Numbered from the stretch's first letter, positions 16,735 through 25,223 are shown. The stretch: DNA of 56,286 nucleotides from Candidatus Onthocola gallistercoris (GCA_018715345.1 DVLT01000037.1:1-56286); one strand, 5' to 3'. The notes: generated by a model from the sequence alone, not told the origin. Made by a program: numbers and translations.

Positions 16735-17457
16735 TCAAACTTTATGATGGACAGACAGCCATCCTTTCAATTTTTCCACGGAAGTATTCAAGATCAGTTC
16801 TTCCGGGAAAGCCATCTCTTCCACCAGTTCCTTTGCTTTTGTAAATTCAGCCAATTCAAATACGCTATGGGCGTCACTGGATATGACGATGGGTACCCGA
16901 TACTGTTCGCACAGTTTCAATATGACATGATCGTTCTCCCAGGCGTTCACCCGGGTGTTTTTCGGATTAAAGGAATTGCTGTTCAACTCAATGATCTTGC
17001 CATATTCAGCCGCCGCCTTTATGATCGGTTCATAAGTCATGGGAAAACGGCTGTCGTCTGGATGGCCGATGATGTCCACATAAGGATTTTGGATGGCGCC
17101 AAGGATCCCCCGGGTATTCTCTGCTTCTGTTCCTGGCTTTATACACTGGACATGCATACTGGCGATCCGCAGATCAGTCCTCTTCAGCCCTTTCTCATCC
17201 AGATCCACTGTTCCTTCGTAGTCCATGATGTTCAGTTCCACACCGAAAAGGACTTCGATCCCGTCAAATGGGTAACGGGTGGCCTGAAGATTATGGAAAT
17301 ATATCGGTCCGCAGGACCCCTGCATGGCCGGTGCATGTTCCGTGATGGCGATCATCTCCAGTCCCTTGGCCTTTGCCGCTGACACCATTTCCAGGATAGT
17401 GTTGAAAGCATGGCCGCTGGCCAGTGTGTGCATATGGGTATCTGCTACAATGTTCAT
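16735..17457 (-). CDS. PHP-domain phosphoesterase, YcdX type
   Basis: A 240-residue single PHP domain. Metal-binding motifs are in order: DTHMHTLASGHA (7-18), AITEHAP (about 37-43), GVELNIMD (about 72), ASMHVQ (about 100), IIGHPDD (about 128), IELNSNSF (about 155) and ISSDAHS (about 192). The set matches the YcdX trinuclear-zinc phosphatases, whose natural substrate is uncertain. It lies 44 bases downstream of the OLD-family nuclease gene on the same strand, ahead of a terminator, and so is probably the last gene of that operon. Confidence 0.9.
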   Translation of the reverse strand: MNIVADTHMHTLASGHAFNTILEMVSAAKAKGLEMIAITEHAPAMQGSCGPIYFHNLQATRYPFDGIEVLFGVELNIMDYEGTVDLDEKGLKRTDLRIASMHVQCIKPGTEAENTRGILGAIQNPYVDIIGHPDDSRFPMTYEPIIKAAAEYGKIIELNSNSFNPKNTRVNAWENDHVILKLCEQYRVPIVISSDAHSVFELAEFTKAKELVEEMAFPEELILNTSVEKLKGWLSVHHKV

Positions 17458-17501
17458 CTTACTTGCTCCCTCTTTCTTTGATCATGTTGCGAAGTGTTCT
17501 T

Positions 17502-19355
17502 TCACTTTTTACGGCTGTCAAAGTATATAAAGCGGTCGATGGCATCCAGGATATCTTTAAAAGCATCTCTTGGCGCAGCATCAATATAAGCTTTCAGTAT
17601 CTCTGTCTCATCCTTTTTGTATCTGCCGTAAAAAATATCATAGAGGTTGTGACCTCGCATATAGATTTTAAAGGGTTCCATATGATTTTTCAAGTCTTTT
17701 GTCGAACGAATTTCAATCCCTGTCGCCTGCTCAAATTGCTTGGCGCACTTTAACTTATGCAGATACTCTGTCCATTTTTCGTACAATATCTCGTAAAACT
17801 GCTCTTCATTTTCGATCACCCCGATGGCCGCCATCACCGATGGATCCAAAAAATAATTCTCGAAGGAATAATATTTCAGTATGAGTACATTCCTTCTTGT
17901 CACCTTCGGCAGCCGATCCACATCCTGCTTATTACGTTCATCATAGTATCGGCACAATTGGCCGGCCAAAACTTCCGGATCTTTGCCATCCCCGTCCCGT
18001 ATCATCAGAAACTGGTCTTTCAGATACAGTTTATTGATATATTTCAGATTGGCATAGGTCTTAATATTGGTACAGCTATTGGTGGTCACAATGGCTATCC
18101 GGGACAGATTGCCCTCTTCATCCCGTATCTCCGAATAATATTTGTCCAGCAACAAAGGAAGCCGACTCTTATCTTGCTTGCCTTCCACAATGAATACAAA
18201 GCTCACGTTCATCAAGTCATTTGCCGTATATCCCAGATCATCCAGTATCCGGTCAATGTCCGGCTGTTTGACCGCCACCGAATAATCATCTCCATCCAGC
18301 CGGATCTGACGGATCTGGCCGGAAGTAAAGTTAAACAGCATATTGGGAGAATGGGTGGAGAAGATGATCTGATTTTTCTTTGAAAGTCGGTACAGGATCT
18401 CTGCCGCCACTTTCTGAAGTCTGGGATGGAGAAAGATCTCCGGATCCTCCATCAAAATGATGCAAGGCATGGGATGGCTGCCATATACATAGGCCTCCAG
18501 CAAAGAAAGGATGTAGATGGAACGCATGCCGTTCCCCATCTTTTCCAGGGGCATGGTCAGGCCCCGCTCATTATTCCGGGCAAAACCCCGGATATGGCAT
18601 ACTGTATCCATGTCCGTATCCATATAATAATAGATATCATTGGCATAACCACCGTTTTTGTGGAAACATTCGTTGACCTTTTCCGTAAAATAAGTCAGCT
18701 TCCCCTGATACAGTTTATACTCAAACAGTCTTGCCGCCTCCAGCACATCCAGCTGGGCCGGTGTTTTTTTTTCGATCACACCGATACAGTTAAAACAACG
18801 TTGGCAAGCCCGGGCGCCATCAAATACGCACCGGCTGTTCCGCAGCCGGTCCATGGGCTCTTCTTCCTGAAAAAGGAGCATATCCTTTTGTATCTGTTCA
18901 AAATGTCTGGAACTGTCGATATAATAAAGTTTTGGCAAGACCATGGGTATGTAGGGATTATTTTTGCGGACACCGTCTGTGTAACGTATCGTCCCGTTTT
19001 TGTTGACGCTGACTTCAAAAAATAACTGTCCATCTTTAAACGAAGGCAATCTGCTCCCAAACTCCTTTTCCCACAGATCCCGACGCCGATACTTACTTAC
19101 GATTCCCTGTTCATGGAGCATATCCATATCTTCATCGGAAAATCCCACATTGACCGTGATCTCGATATTCTCCCCGTCCTCATTAAAATCATCTTCTGTG
19201 GGCACATAACTGCCGCCAATAAGCCGGATGGCGTCCAGGACAACGGTCTTTCCGGCGCTATTTCGGCCCACTAAGATCAGCGCTTTTTCAATGTCTCCGA
19301 TCTCCATGTCACGGATGGATTTGAAATGCCTGATATGCAGATAACGTATATCCAT
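17502..19355 (-). CDS. OLD-family ATP-dependent endonuclease-like protein (AAA ATPase with TOPRIM)
   Basis: A 617-residue protein. The N-terminal SMC/ABC-type ATPase has Walker A GRNSAGKT (30-37), a signature-like LEKMGNGMRS (270-279), Walker B IILMEDPEIFLHP (299-311) and the H-loop STHSP (333-337). The C-terminal TOPRIM nuclease domain has FIVEGKQD with Glu391 and RDGDG with Asp454/456. This is the OLD arrangement, known from phage P2 Old and Gabija GajA, where the TOPRIM domain cuts DNA. Cys176, 184, 187 and 190 form a compact cluster inside the ATPase part, suggesting a bound metal. It follows the regulator gene by 3 bases. No GajB-like helicase is adjacent, so a known defence system cannot be named. 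Confidence 0.88.
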   Translation of the reverse strand: MDIRYLHIRHFKSIRDMEIGDIEKALILVGRNSAGKTVVLDAIRLIGGSYVPTEDDFNEDGENIEITVNVGFSDEDMDMLHEQGIVSKYRRRDLWEKEFGSRLPSFKDGQLFFEVSVNKNGTIRYTDGVRKNNPYIPMVLPKLYYIDSSRHFEQIQKDMLLFQEEEPMDRLRNSRCVFDGARACQRCFNCIGVIEKKTPAQLDVLEAARLFEYKLYQGKLTYFTEKVNECFHKNGGYANDIYYYMDTDMDTVCHIRGFARNNERGLTMPLEKMGNGMRSIYILSLLEAYVYGSHPMPCIILMEDPEIFLHPRLQKVAAEILYRLSKKNQIIFSTHSPNMLFNFTSGQIRQIRLDGDDYSVAVKQPDIDRILDDLGYTANDLMNVSFVFIVEGKQDKSRLPLLLDKYYSEIRDEEGNLSRIAIVTTNSCTNIKTYANLKYINKLYLKDQFLMIRDGDGKDPEVLAGQLCRYYDERNKQDVDRLPKVTRRNVLILKYYSFENYFLDPSVMAAIGVIENEEQFYEILYEKWTEYLHKLKCAKQFEQATGIEIRSTKDLKNHMEPFKIYMRGHNLYDIFYGRYKKDETEILKAYIDAAPRDAFKDILDAIDRFIYFDSRKK

Positions 19356-19358
19356 ACT

Positions 19359-20225
19359 TTAAGCCTCCTGCCCCATCAGACTGACGTCATAGCCTCCCAT
19401 ATGTCTGACTTTTTCCCGGAAAGCCTCTGAGCGGATGATCTCCACTGCCGCTTTTGCAAAAGGTTTATCCCGATCTTCCCTCCGGATGACCAGATCATAG
19501 TTTTCTGTCTGAAGGGGAATAAAGTCGATGTTGTCCATGGCCGCCGCGATCTTTTCAATGCCGACGCCGTAATCGCCTTCCCCTTCCGCCACCGCGCAGG
19601 CCACAGACAGGTGGGAGCCTTCTTCTTTTGTATACCCCCGCACATCCTTTGGATCTATGCCCATCTTCCGGAGTTTCTCATCCACCAGGACACGCACGCC
19701 GCAGCCGGGTTCCCGATTGACAAAGATCAGATCCTTTCGCTTAAGATCTTCCCATCCGGTCACACCTTTAGGATTCCCCTCTGGCACATAAAATCCCTGC
19801 TGTCTCCGGACGAGATGATACACATCCGCATCTGTTCCCGGAAGCATCCAGTGTATATAAGGCAGATTATACGTATCTGACTGGCCGTCCCACAGATGAG
19901 CCGTAGCCATATGGACCTGTCTCTGATACAGGGCAAACAGGCCATTATAACTTCCTTGCTTTGATCGGTAAGCTTTTATATTGTAAGGCGCCTCTCCCAG
20001 ACAGTCGCACAGAGTGTCCAACAGCATATCCTGGCCGCATAAGATCACCGGATCCTCCTCTGCCCCCGATGGACTCAGACTTGCCTGCAGCACGTCCGCA
20101 TCGATACGCAGCTGTTTTCCCACTTTTACACCTTTGATCTCGCCGCGTTTGACCATCTCATAAACTGTATTCTTTTTTATCTTCAACAAATCTGCCACTT
20201 CCTGCGGCGTTAAAAACTGTCCCAT
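19359..20225 (-). CDS. HTH regulator with periplasmic-binding-protein-like (PF12727-type) domain
   Basis: A 288-residue regulator. Residues about 4-52 form an excisionase/MerR-type helix-turn-helix (LTPQEVADLLKIKKNTVYEM). The rest resembles the PBP-like domain found in molybdate-linked regulators and in some MoeA proteins: ATAHLWDG, REPGCGVRVLVDEKL, GSHLSVACAVAEGEGDYGVGIE and FIPLQTENYDLVI. Such proteins are thought to sense molybdate, tungstate or a related ligand. AGGAGG stands 6 bases before ATG. It heads an operon with the OLD nuclease and PHP genes and lies next to the moaA cluster, which supports a molybdenum- or tungsten-related signal. Confidence 0.87.
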   Translation of the reverse strand: MGQFLTPQEVADLLKIKKNTVYEMVKRGEIKGVKVGKQLRIDADVLQASLSPSGAEEDPVILCGQDMLLDTLCDCLGEAPYNIKAYRSKQGSYNGLFALYQRQVHMATAHLWDGQSDTYNLPYIHWMLPGTDADVYHLVRRQQGFYVPEGNPKGVTGWEDLKRKDLIFVNREPGCGVRVLVDEKLRKMGIDPKDVRGYTKEEGSHLSVACAVAEGEGDYGVGIEKIAAAMDNIDFIPLQTENYDLVIRREDRDKPFAKAAVEIIRSEAFREKVRHMGGYDVSLMGQEA

Positions 20226-20256
20226 AACGCGCCTCCTTTGATCTTTCTTTAACCTG

Positions 20257-20285
20257 ATTATACCTGCCCCATTGTAAAAATACAA
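20257..20285 (-). promoter_or_regulatory. Promoter of the HTH-PBP/OLD/PHP operon
   Basis: TTGTAT, a 17-base spacer and TATAAT, about 35 bases before the regulator start. The -35 box abuts the T-run of the upstream terminator. Confidence 0.65.
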
Positions 20286-20334
20286 GAAAAAGCACGAGCC
20301 GGGATCGGACTGCCCACGGCTGTCCATCCCGGCT
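20286..20334 (-). terminator. Terminator after the substrate-binding lipoprotein gene
   Basis: Stem AGCCGGGAT-GGAC with GTCC-ATCCCGGCT (20297-20334, one bulged base), then CGTGCTTTTTC on the minus strand. It separates the moaA-DUF362-lipoprotein unit from the next operon. Confidence 0.72.
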
Positions 20335-20367
20335 TCTGTTCCATATATGATCCGATCGTTTACCCTT

Positions 20368-21351
20368 CTATTTTGAAAATTCAGTGGTCACAAGTGTATC
20401 ATAATCCACCCTTTCGGAAAGTTCGCCAGCTTCTTCCAAGATATTCTGGAGCAATTCAAAGGCATCCTTTTCAAACCGGGTATCGGTTTTCCATGTGTCC
20501 TGACTGTGATACCGTTCCACGATGGTTTTTAATGTTTCAAAATCCGTCTCCTCAAACTGGGTCTGGATCACTTTCGCGATCTCCTCACTGGAATGGGAAG
20601 CCACATAGTCCAGACCTTTCTGGATGGCATTGGTAAATTTCTGGATGATCTCCGGATTCTCATCAATATAGCTGCTCAGCGCAGAAAAGCATGTGTAGGG
20701 TACATAGCCGGAATCCACGCCAAGGGAAGCGATCACGTATCCGTTTCCGCTTTCTTCCAATGCGGTGGCATGGGGTTCAAATTCCACCGTATACTCACCT
20801 GTCCCGCCGGCAAAAGCCTCTGCCGTCACGCCAAAATCAACGTTCTGGATGATGGTCAGATCATTGGCCGGGTCAATGCCGTTCATTTTCAGAATGTACT
20901 CAAAGATCATCTGGGGCATGCCGCCTGCCCGGCCGCCGATCACCGTTTTCCCCTTCAGATCGCTCCATGTAAAATCCTCATCCGCCTCCCGGCCAACAAG
21001 GAAATTACCGGCCCGTTGGGTCAGCTGGGCAAAATTGACCGCATAGTTTTCGCTGCCTTCGTTATACACATAAATCGTGGATTCCGGGCCCATAAAACCA
21101 ATGTCCGATTCTCCGGCGATGAGGGACGTCATCACATTATCCGCCCCGTTTCCATTGGTCAATTCGATATCCAGCCCCTCTTCCTCAAAATACCCATTCT
21201 CAATGGCCACATACATGGGCGCGTAAAAAATCGAATGGGCCACCTCGTTCAGCCGGACTTTTGTCAGCCCAGTGGCTGTATCCTGACAGCCGCATAGCAT
21301 CAAGCCTGCCACACATATGGCAAGGATGACAGCCATTATTCTCTTTTTCAT
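20368..21351 (-). CDS. ABC-transporter substrate-binding lipoprotein, NMT1/SsuA type
   Basis: A 327-residue lipoprotein: KKR start, hydrophobic core and lipobox LMLCGC (Cys near 21). The mature part is an NMT1/SsuA-type binding protein: YAPMYVAIENGYFEEEGLDIEL near 42-63, LIAGESDIGFMGPESTIYVY near 78-97 and LKGKTVIGGRAGGMPQMIFEYIL near 132-154. The family binds aliphatic sulfonates, thiamine precursors, nitrate and other small molecules; the ligand here is unknown. No permease or ATPase gene is nearby, so it is an orphan that must share a transporter or act as a sensor. AGGAGG precedes ATG by 6 bases. It follows the DUF362 gene by 68 bases. Confidence 0.88.
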   Translation of the reverse strand: MKKRIMAVILAICVAGLMLCGCQDTATGLTKVRLNEVAHSIFYAPMYVAIENGYFEEEGLDIELTNGNGADNVMTSLIAGESDIGFMGPESTIYVYNEGSENYAVNFAQLTQRAGNFLVGREADEDFTWSDLKGKTVIGGRAGGMPQMIFEYILKMNGIDPANDLTIIQNVDFGVTAEAFAGGTGEYTVEFEPHATALEESGNGYVIASLGVDSGYVPYTCFSALSSYIDENPEIIQKFTNAIQKGLDYVASHSSEEIAKVIQTQFEETDFETLKTIVERYHSQDTWKTDTRFEKDAFELLQNILEEAGELSERVDYDTLVTTEFSK

Positions 21352-21419
21352 ATATATCCTCCTTCTCAAACCTAATATAGGATATTCATGAAAAAGTGAA
21401 AGTTGACAGCAGGCTTTTC

Positions 21420-22601
21420 CTATCTGCCCCCAAGCTTATCCATCATCTTCCGAAGCCATGGGGTATGGACTTGCACTGCCTGCCTTGGACACATCTCCTG
21501 ACAGCAGAAGCAGGCTATACACTTCTTATAATCATAGACTGGCGCGGCCTTTCCCCTGCCGCCTTCGGGAAAGCGGACCGCCTTCCCCTCCACCGGACAG
21601 GCATCCACACATATGCCGCAGTGGATGCACCGATCTTCATCAATGTAAGGTCTGCGCCTTAGAATGCCCATGGCCTGGTTCAGCCGCCGCCAGAAAGGGC
21701 GGACTTGTCTGCCCCGGTACACATCAAAATCCGGTTTGCCATATTTTTCTCCTGCTTCTTCCGGCGTGATCTCTCCTTCTGGCGTCACCACCCGGATGTT
21801 TTCAGAGTGCCATGTACCGTAGCCCATCTGCTCCCCATGGACATTGGTTGGCACCAAACTGGGATCCACATGCATCAGATGGCAGCACACACTGTCCAAA
21901 GCCACAAAATCATCGGACATCAGGATCACCTTCATATCCACCGGCGTCCCCGATCCGGGGCCATTTCCTTCCATGGCCACGATCCCATCCATGATGCAGA
22001 ACCTTGGTCCGATACACTGGTTCAGATCGATCAGCATACGGGCGAAACTGTCCGCGTCGGAATAGATCGTATGTCCCGCCGCCTTGTTAAAACCGCTGAT
22101 ACAACCGTACATATTTTTCACAGCCCCGGTCATCCGTTCCAAGGCATGGGTTTTCATCTTACACACGTTGATCACCGCCGGTCTTTTAGCCACCTCCTTG
22201 GCCAATACAAAGCTCTTGGCCAGATGGCCTTGGGGATGGTCCACCCTTATACCGTGATCAAAATCTCCACAGTTCACCTGCTGTCTTTCCATGGCTTTGG
22301 CCATCCCCGTATCCGCCGCCACTTTTTTCAGGCTTTCCGTCCCCGGGGAATCGCCATAGGACAGATGTTCATAGCCTTTTTCCCGAAAATACTCGGCAAT
22401 ACTTTCCATCAATGCAGGATGGGTGATGACCGCCTGTTCCGGTTTGGAACGTTTCAGCAGATTGGCCTTAAAAAGTACCGGCTCATCTGCCGATGCCAAT
22501 GTTTCGATCCCGCCCCACAGGCGGAATCCCTCCCGTACCGCCGCATCCAATGCGGCCTTTTCATAACTGTCACATGGGATCAGGATCACTCGACTTTTCA
22601 T
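21420..22601 (-). CDS. DUF362-domain protein with two 4Fe-4S clusters
   Basis: A 393-residue protein. Residues about 5-290 form a DUF362 domain (FKANLLKRSKPEQAV, SYGDSPGTES, KMKTHALERMTGAVKNMYG, MDGIVAMEGNGPG). Residues about 315-380 form a ferredoxin-like domain with CIHCGICVDACP and CIACFCCQEMCP, enough for two 4Fe-4S clusters. DUF362 proteins are assigned no firm reaction. The gene starts 4 bases after moaA, with GGAGGGTGAG before its ATG, so the pair is tightly co-expressed. Electron supply to MoaA or to a molybdenum/tungsten enzyme is one possibility. Confidence 0.9.
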   Translation of the reverse strand: MKSRVILIPCDSYEKAALDAAVREGFRLWGGIETLASADEPVLFKANLLKRSKPEQAVITHPALMESIAEYFREKGYEHLSYGDSPGTESLKKVAADTGMAKAMERQQVNCGDFDHGIRVDHPQGHLAKSFVLAKEVAKRPAVINVCKMKTHALERMTGAVKNMYGCISGFNKAAGHTIYSDADSFARMLIDLNQCIGPRFCIMDGIVAMEGNGPGSGTPVDMKVILMSDDFVALDSVCCHLMHVDPSLVPTNVHGEQMGYGTWHSENIRVVTPEGEITPEEAGEKYGKPDFDVYRGRQVRPFWRRLNQAMGILRRRPYIDEDRCIHCGICVDACPVEGKAVRFPEGGRGKAAPVYDYKKCIACFCCQEMCPRQAVQVHTPWLRKMMDKLGGR

Positions 22602-22605
22602 CCGC

Positions 22606-23571
22606 TCACCCTCCTATCTGATACATCTTTCTGTTTTCCTCAGCCTGGCCGTCTGGATGTTGCCTGGGTTTCTCCCAGATGGTCTCCCGTACTGCCGCAT
22701 CCAGCAGTTCTTCATCTGCACCGGAACGGAGCAGATGCTTCAGATCCGTCCCGCCTCCGAAGAAAAGACAGGACTTTAAAAACCCATCCGGCGTCAGTCG
22801 GATACGATTGCAGCTGCTACAGAACATATGGCTCATGGCGCTGATAAATCCAACCGGGCTCCGGAAGCCGGGTAACATATAATAGGCAGCCGGACCGCTG
22901 CCAAAACTTCCTTTTGCCGGCGTCATGGGGCCAAAGGCCGCCGTCAGCCTGTCCTTGACTGTCTGCTCGGGTATCATGGTCCATTGCTGTCCATTTCCCA
23001 CCGGCATCATCTCTATAAAACGGACCGCCAGGCGGCTATCTTTGGCCAGGGCTGCCAGGCGGGCCAATTCATCCCCATTGATCTCTTCCATGGGCACACA
23101 GTTCAACTTGATCCTGGGAATATCTGAAGTCTGCAGCGCTTTTATCCCTCTTAACACATCTTCCAGCCGCCGCCTCTGGGTCAGATGACCAAATCGTTCC
23201 GGATCCAGCGTGTCCAGACTCACATTGATCCCGTCTATCCCGGCTGCCTCCAGTTCTTTGATCCGATCGGCAAGCAGCGTGCCGTTGGTTGTCAAAGTTA
23301 CCTGTTCGATCCCTTCCACCTTCTTAAGCCGTGTGATCAATTCGGCGATATCTTTTCGCATCAGAGGTTCGCCTCCGGTAAGCTTGATCCGTCGGATCCC
23401 CACTTTTGGCAGAATACGGCATACCCTTTCAATCTCCTCAAAGGAGAGCAGTTCCCCATCCGGCAGGACCGGAACCTGCTCATCGGGCATACAATATCTA
23501 CATCGCAGATTGCACCGATCGGTCACAGATATCCGTATATAATCTATATTTCTTTCGTATTTGTCTTTCAT
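22606..23571 (-). CDS. moaA: GTP 3',8-cyclase, molybdenum cofactor biosynthesis
   Basis: Radical SAM enzyme for the first step of molybdopterin synthesis. The N-terminal cluster ligands are C20, C24 and C27 (DRCNLRCRYC), followed by KLTGGEPLMRKD, LTTNGTLL and GINVSLDTLDPERF. The second cluster is in the C-terminal part (CSSCNRIRLTPDGFLKSCL). The protein ends in Gly-Gly, the conserved tail needed by MoaA, so it looks like a true MoaA and not only a relative. Length 321 is normal. No moaC, moaE, mogA or moeA is in the window; they must be elsewhere. First gene of the unit with DUF362 and the binding lipoprotein. Confidence 0.95.
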   Translation of the reverse strand: MKDKYERNIDYIRISVTDRCNLRCRYCMPDEQVPVLPDGELLSFEEIERVCRILPKVGIRRIKLTGGEPLMRKDIAELITRLKKVEGIEQVTLTTNGTLLADRIKELEAAGIDGINVSLDTLDPERFGHLTQRRRLEDVLRGIKALQTSDIPRIKLNCVPMEEINGDELARLAALAKDSRLAVRFIEMMPVGNGQQWTMIPEQTVKDRLTAAFGPMTPAKGSFGSGPAAYYMLPGFRSPVGFISAMSHMFCSSCNRIRLTPDGFLKSCLFFGGGTDLKHLLRSGADEELLDAAVRETIWEKPRQHPDGQAEENRKMYQIGG

Positions 23572-23603
23572 ATCTCACCGTCTCTTTTCTTCCGGGTTCC
23601 TCC

Positions 23604-23632
23604 ATCATATCATATCCTTTTCCCCCTTACAA
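23604..23632 (-). promoter_or_regulatory. Promoter of moaA
   Basis: TTGTAA, a 17-base spacer and TATGAT, with a leader of only about 30 bases. This is too short to hold a molybdenum-cofactor riboswitch. Confidence 0.58.
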
Positions 23633-23657
23633 GTAACTGTACCAGCCTCTCACACGT

Positions 23658-23685
23658 AGTAATGAAAACTACTTTTCGTATTACT
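23658..23685. promoter_or_regulatory. Candidate operator between moaA and the DUF1836 gene
   Basis: An imperfect dyad: AGTAAT-G-AAAA on one side, and AGTAAT-ACG-AAAA read from the other strand. It lies between the -35 boxes of two divergent promoters and could serve either. Confidence 0.4.
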
Positions 23686-23687
23686 GA

Positions 23688-23715
23688 TTGACTTTGACTG
23701 TAAATCCGATATAAT
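23688..23715 (+). promoter_or_regulatory. Promoter of the DUF1836 gene
   Basis: TTGACT, a 16-base spacer and TATAAT, about 80 bases upstream of the ATG. Confidence 0.6.
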
Positions 23716-23794
23716 AAAGGTTATGGAACAAAAGGGACAAACGGCAGGATCCTCTTTCTGCTTTTGTTAAATATTCTACGACAGGGGTAAAACT

Positions 23795-24424
23795 ATGGAA
23801 AATAAATCATTCGACTTAAACAGTATGGATGCTATCATTGAAAATTTTTTGACGCATATAAAATCCGGCCAGAGCATCAAAGATGGGGATCTTCCCAATA
23901 TCGATCTGTATATGGATCAGGTGACCACTTTTATGGACCGGTGGCTGGCCTCTTCCAAACGCTATGACACGGATAAGATACTGACAAAAACGATGATCAA
24001 TAATTATGCTAAAAATCATCTTCTGCCGCCGCCGGAAAAGAAAAAATATTCCAAAGATCATATGTATCTGCTGCTTTTTATCTACTATTTTAAAAATATC
24101 CTTTCCATCAACGATATCCAGAAGCTGCTGACACCGCTGACGGATCGGTATTTTCAGTCCACCGAAGGGTTGTCCCTGGCGGATATATACAGTCAGATCC
24201 AAAGTGTGACAAATGAACAGACACAACGGCTTGAAAAAGATATCCGGCTTATGAGCAGCGAGGCGGCTTCTCTTTTTTCCGACCAGTCCGAGGATGAGGC
24301 CGAATATCTCCGGCTTTTCTCCACCATATCTTTGCTGTCCCTGGATGTGTATATTAAGAAACAGTTGATCGAAAAGCTGATCGACCAGTTTCCGTTTCCG
24401 GAAAAAGAAGATAAAAAGCATTGA
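23795..24424 (+). CDS. DUF1836-domain protein
   Basis: A 209-residue acidic, mostly helical protein. The central part (about 45-120) has the DUF1836 pattern: DKILTKTMINNYAKNHLLPPPEKKKYSKDHMYLLLFIYYFKN. This is a winged or MerR-like helix-turn-helix arrangement common in Firmicutes, so a regulatory role is likely but unproven. The C-terminal half is helical and charged, ending in KEDKKH. AGGGG lies 8 bases before the ATG. It forms a single-gene unit between its own promoter and a strong terminator. Confidence 0.85.
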   Translation: MENKSFDLNSMDAIIENFLTHIKSGQSIKDGDLPNIDLYMDQVTTFMDRWLASSKRYDTDKILTKTMINNYAKNHLLPPPEKKKYSKDHMYLLLFIYYFKNILSINDIQKLLTPLTDRYFQSTEGLSLADIYSQIQSVTNEQTQRLEKDIRLMSSEAASLFSDQSEDEAEYLRLFSTISLLSLDVYIKKQLIEKLIDQFPFPEKEDKKH

Positions 24425-24430
24425 TCCGAT

Positions 24431-24480
24431 GAAAACAACAGACCGCTGTCAGGTTTGCTTCCTGACAGCGGTCTGTTTCT
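24431..24480. terminator. Bidirectional terminator
   Basis: A 17-bp perfect stem (24437-24453 with 24461-24477) and a 7-base loop TTTGCTT. It sits between the convergent DUF1836 and phosphoribosyltransferase-like genes; T-rich tails flank both sides. Confidence 0.88.
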
Positions 24481-24515
24481 GTCCTTTCTCCATGATTCGA
24501 TGAAATATTTTTATG

Positions 24516-25157
24516 TCACAGTCTGGAATAGCCATAACTGTTCACGATGGCGTCCAGCTTCTGATGTTTCTGACAAAACGGGCAATCCCGCACACTGTAC
24601 GTCTGATACCGGGGGATATCCTTTGTGGAAAATAAGGAGTAAACCTTCTGTCCCTCAATCTCCGGCAAGGCGCTGAATACAGCCGAAATACCCACGATCC
24701 TTCCACCATAATAGTTGATGCAATCCATACAGCGCATCACCGTTTTCCCGGTTGTGGCGGAAGCCAACAACAGAAGAACGTTTTTATTGTATATGGCATT
24801 CTGGACATTATCCCGAAAGATGATCTGCCGGTTCACATCGATCTCAGGTGTGACCACATACATACTTTTATGGGTATTCAAAGAATGAATGCCATTTTCT
24901 GTCAGCCACTGGGCCAAAAACGCTCCGATCACTTCCATCCCATCCATACATACGATCGTATCCACAGGTGTATTCACTGAATAATTGGCCGCCAGACACC
25001 GGGCTGCCTCGGAAGCTTCCGTCTGACGGATCTTCAAAGTGGTAATATCAATGTAATAATTGATGTGTGAATGTGTGGTCGCAAAATGGCCGGGAATGAT
25101 CTTCATGACCACCTTGTTTGAATACCTGGAATGAATCTTTATTGCTCTGGATTCCAT
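24516..25157 (-). CDS. Phosphoribosyltransferase-like protein
   Basis: A 213-residue protein with a type I phosphoribosyltransferase outline: VDTIVCMDGMEVIGAFLAQWL near 66-86, and the loop KNVLLLLASATTGKTVMRCMDCINYYGGRIVGI near 120-152, in the place of the PRPP loop. The acidic pair of a classic PRPP loop is missing, which leaves binding uncertain. The C-terminal end has a Cys pair (CPFC). Orotate phosphoribosyltransferase-like annotation is common for this group, but no other pyrimidine genes are near, and a regulatory role is possible. AAGGGGGC precedes the ATG. Confidence 0.75.
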   Translation of the reverse strand: MESRAIKIHSRYSNKVVMKIIPGHFATTHSHINYYIDITTLKIRQTEASEAARCLAANYSVNTPVDTIVCMDGMEVIGAFLAQWLTENGIHSLNTHKSMYVVTPEIDVNRQIIFRDNVQNAIYNKNVLLLLASATTGKTVMRCMDCINYYGGRIVGISAVFSALPEIEGQKVYSLFSTKDIPRYQTYSVRDCPFCQKHQKLDAIVNSYGYSRL

Positions 25158-25223
25158 GCAACTGCCCCCTTCCTTATATAGCAGCAAAGGCTTTCTGATC
25201 CCGTCAAAAAGCCTCTGTTGTCA

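Noticed and set aside
17502-19355. Naming the OLD-family gene as Gabija GajA or another known defence system
   Set aside because: No GajB-type helicase, reverse transcriptase or other required partner lies next to it; the UvrD-type helicase of the window is 12 kb away and fused to EndoQ.
23572-23640. Molybdenum-cofactor riboswitch before moaA
   Set aside because: The leader from the predicted promoter is about 30 bases, too short for that structure.
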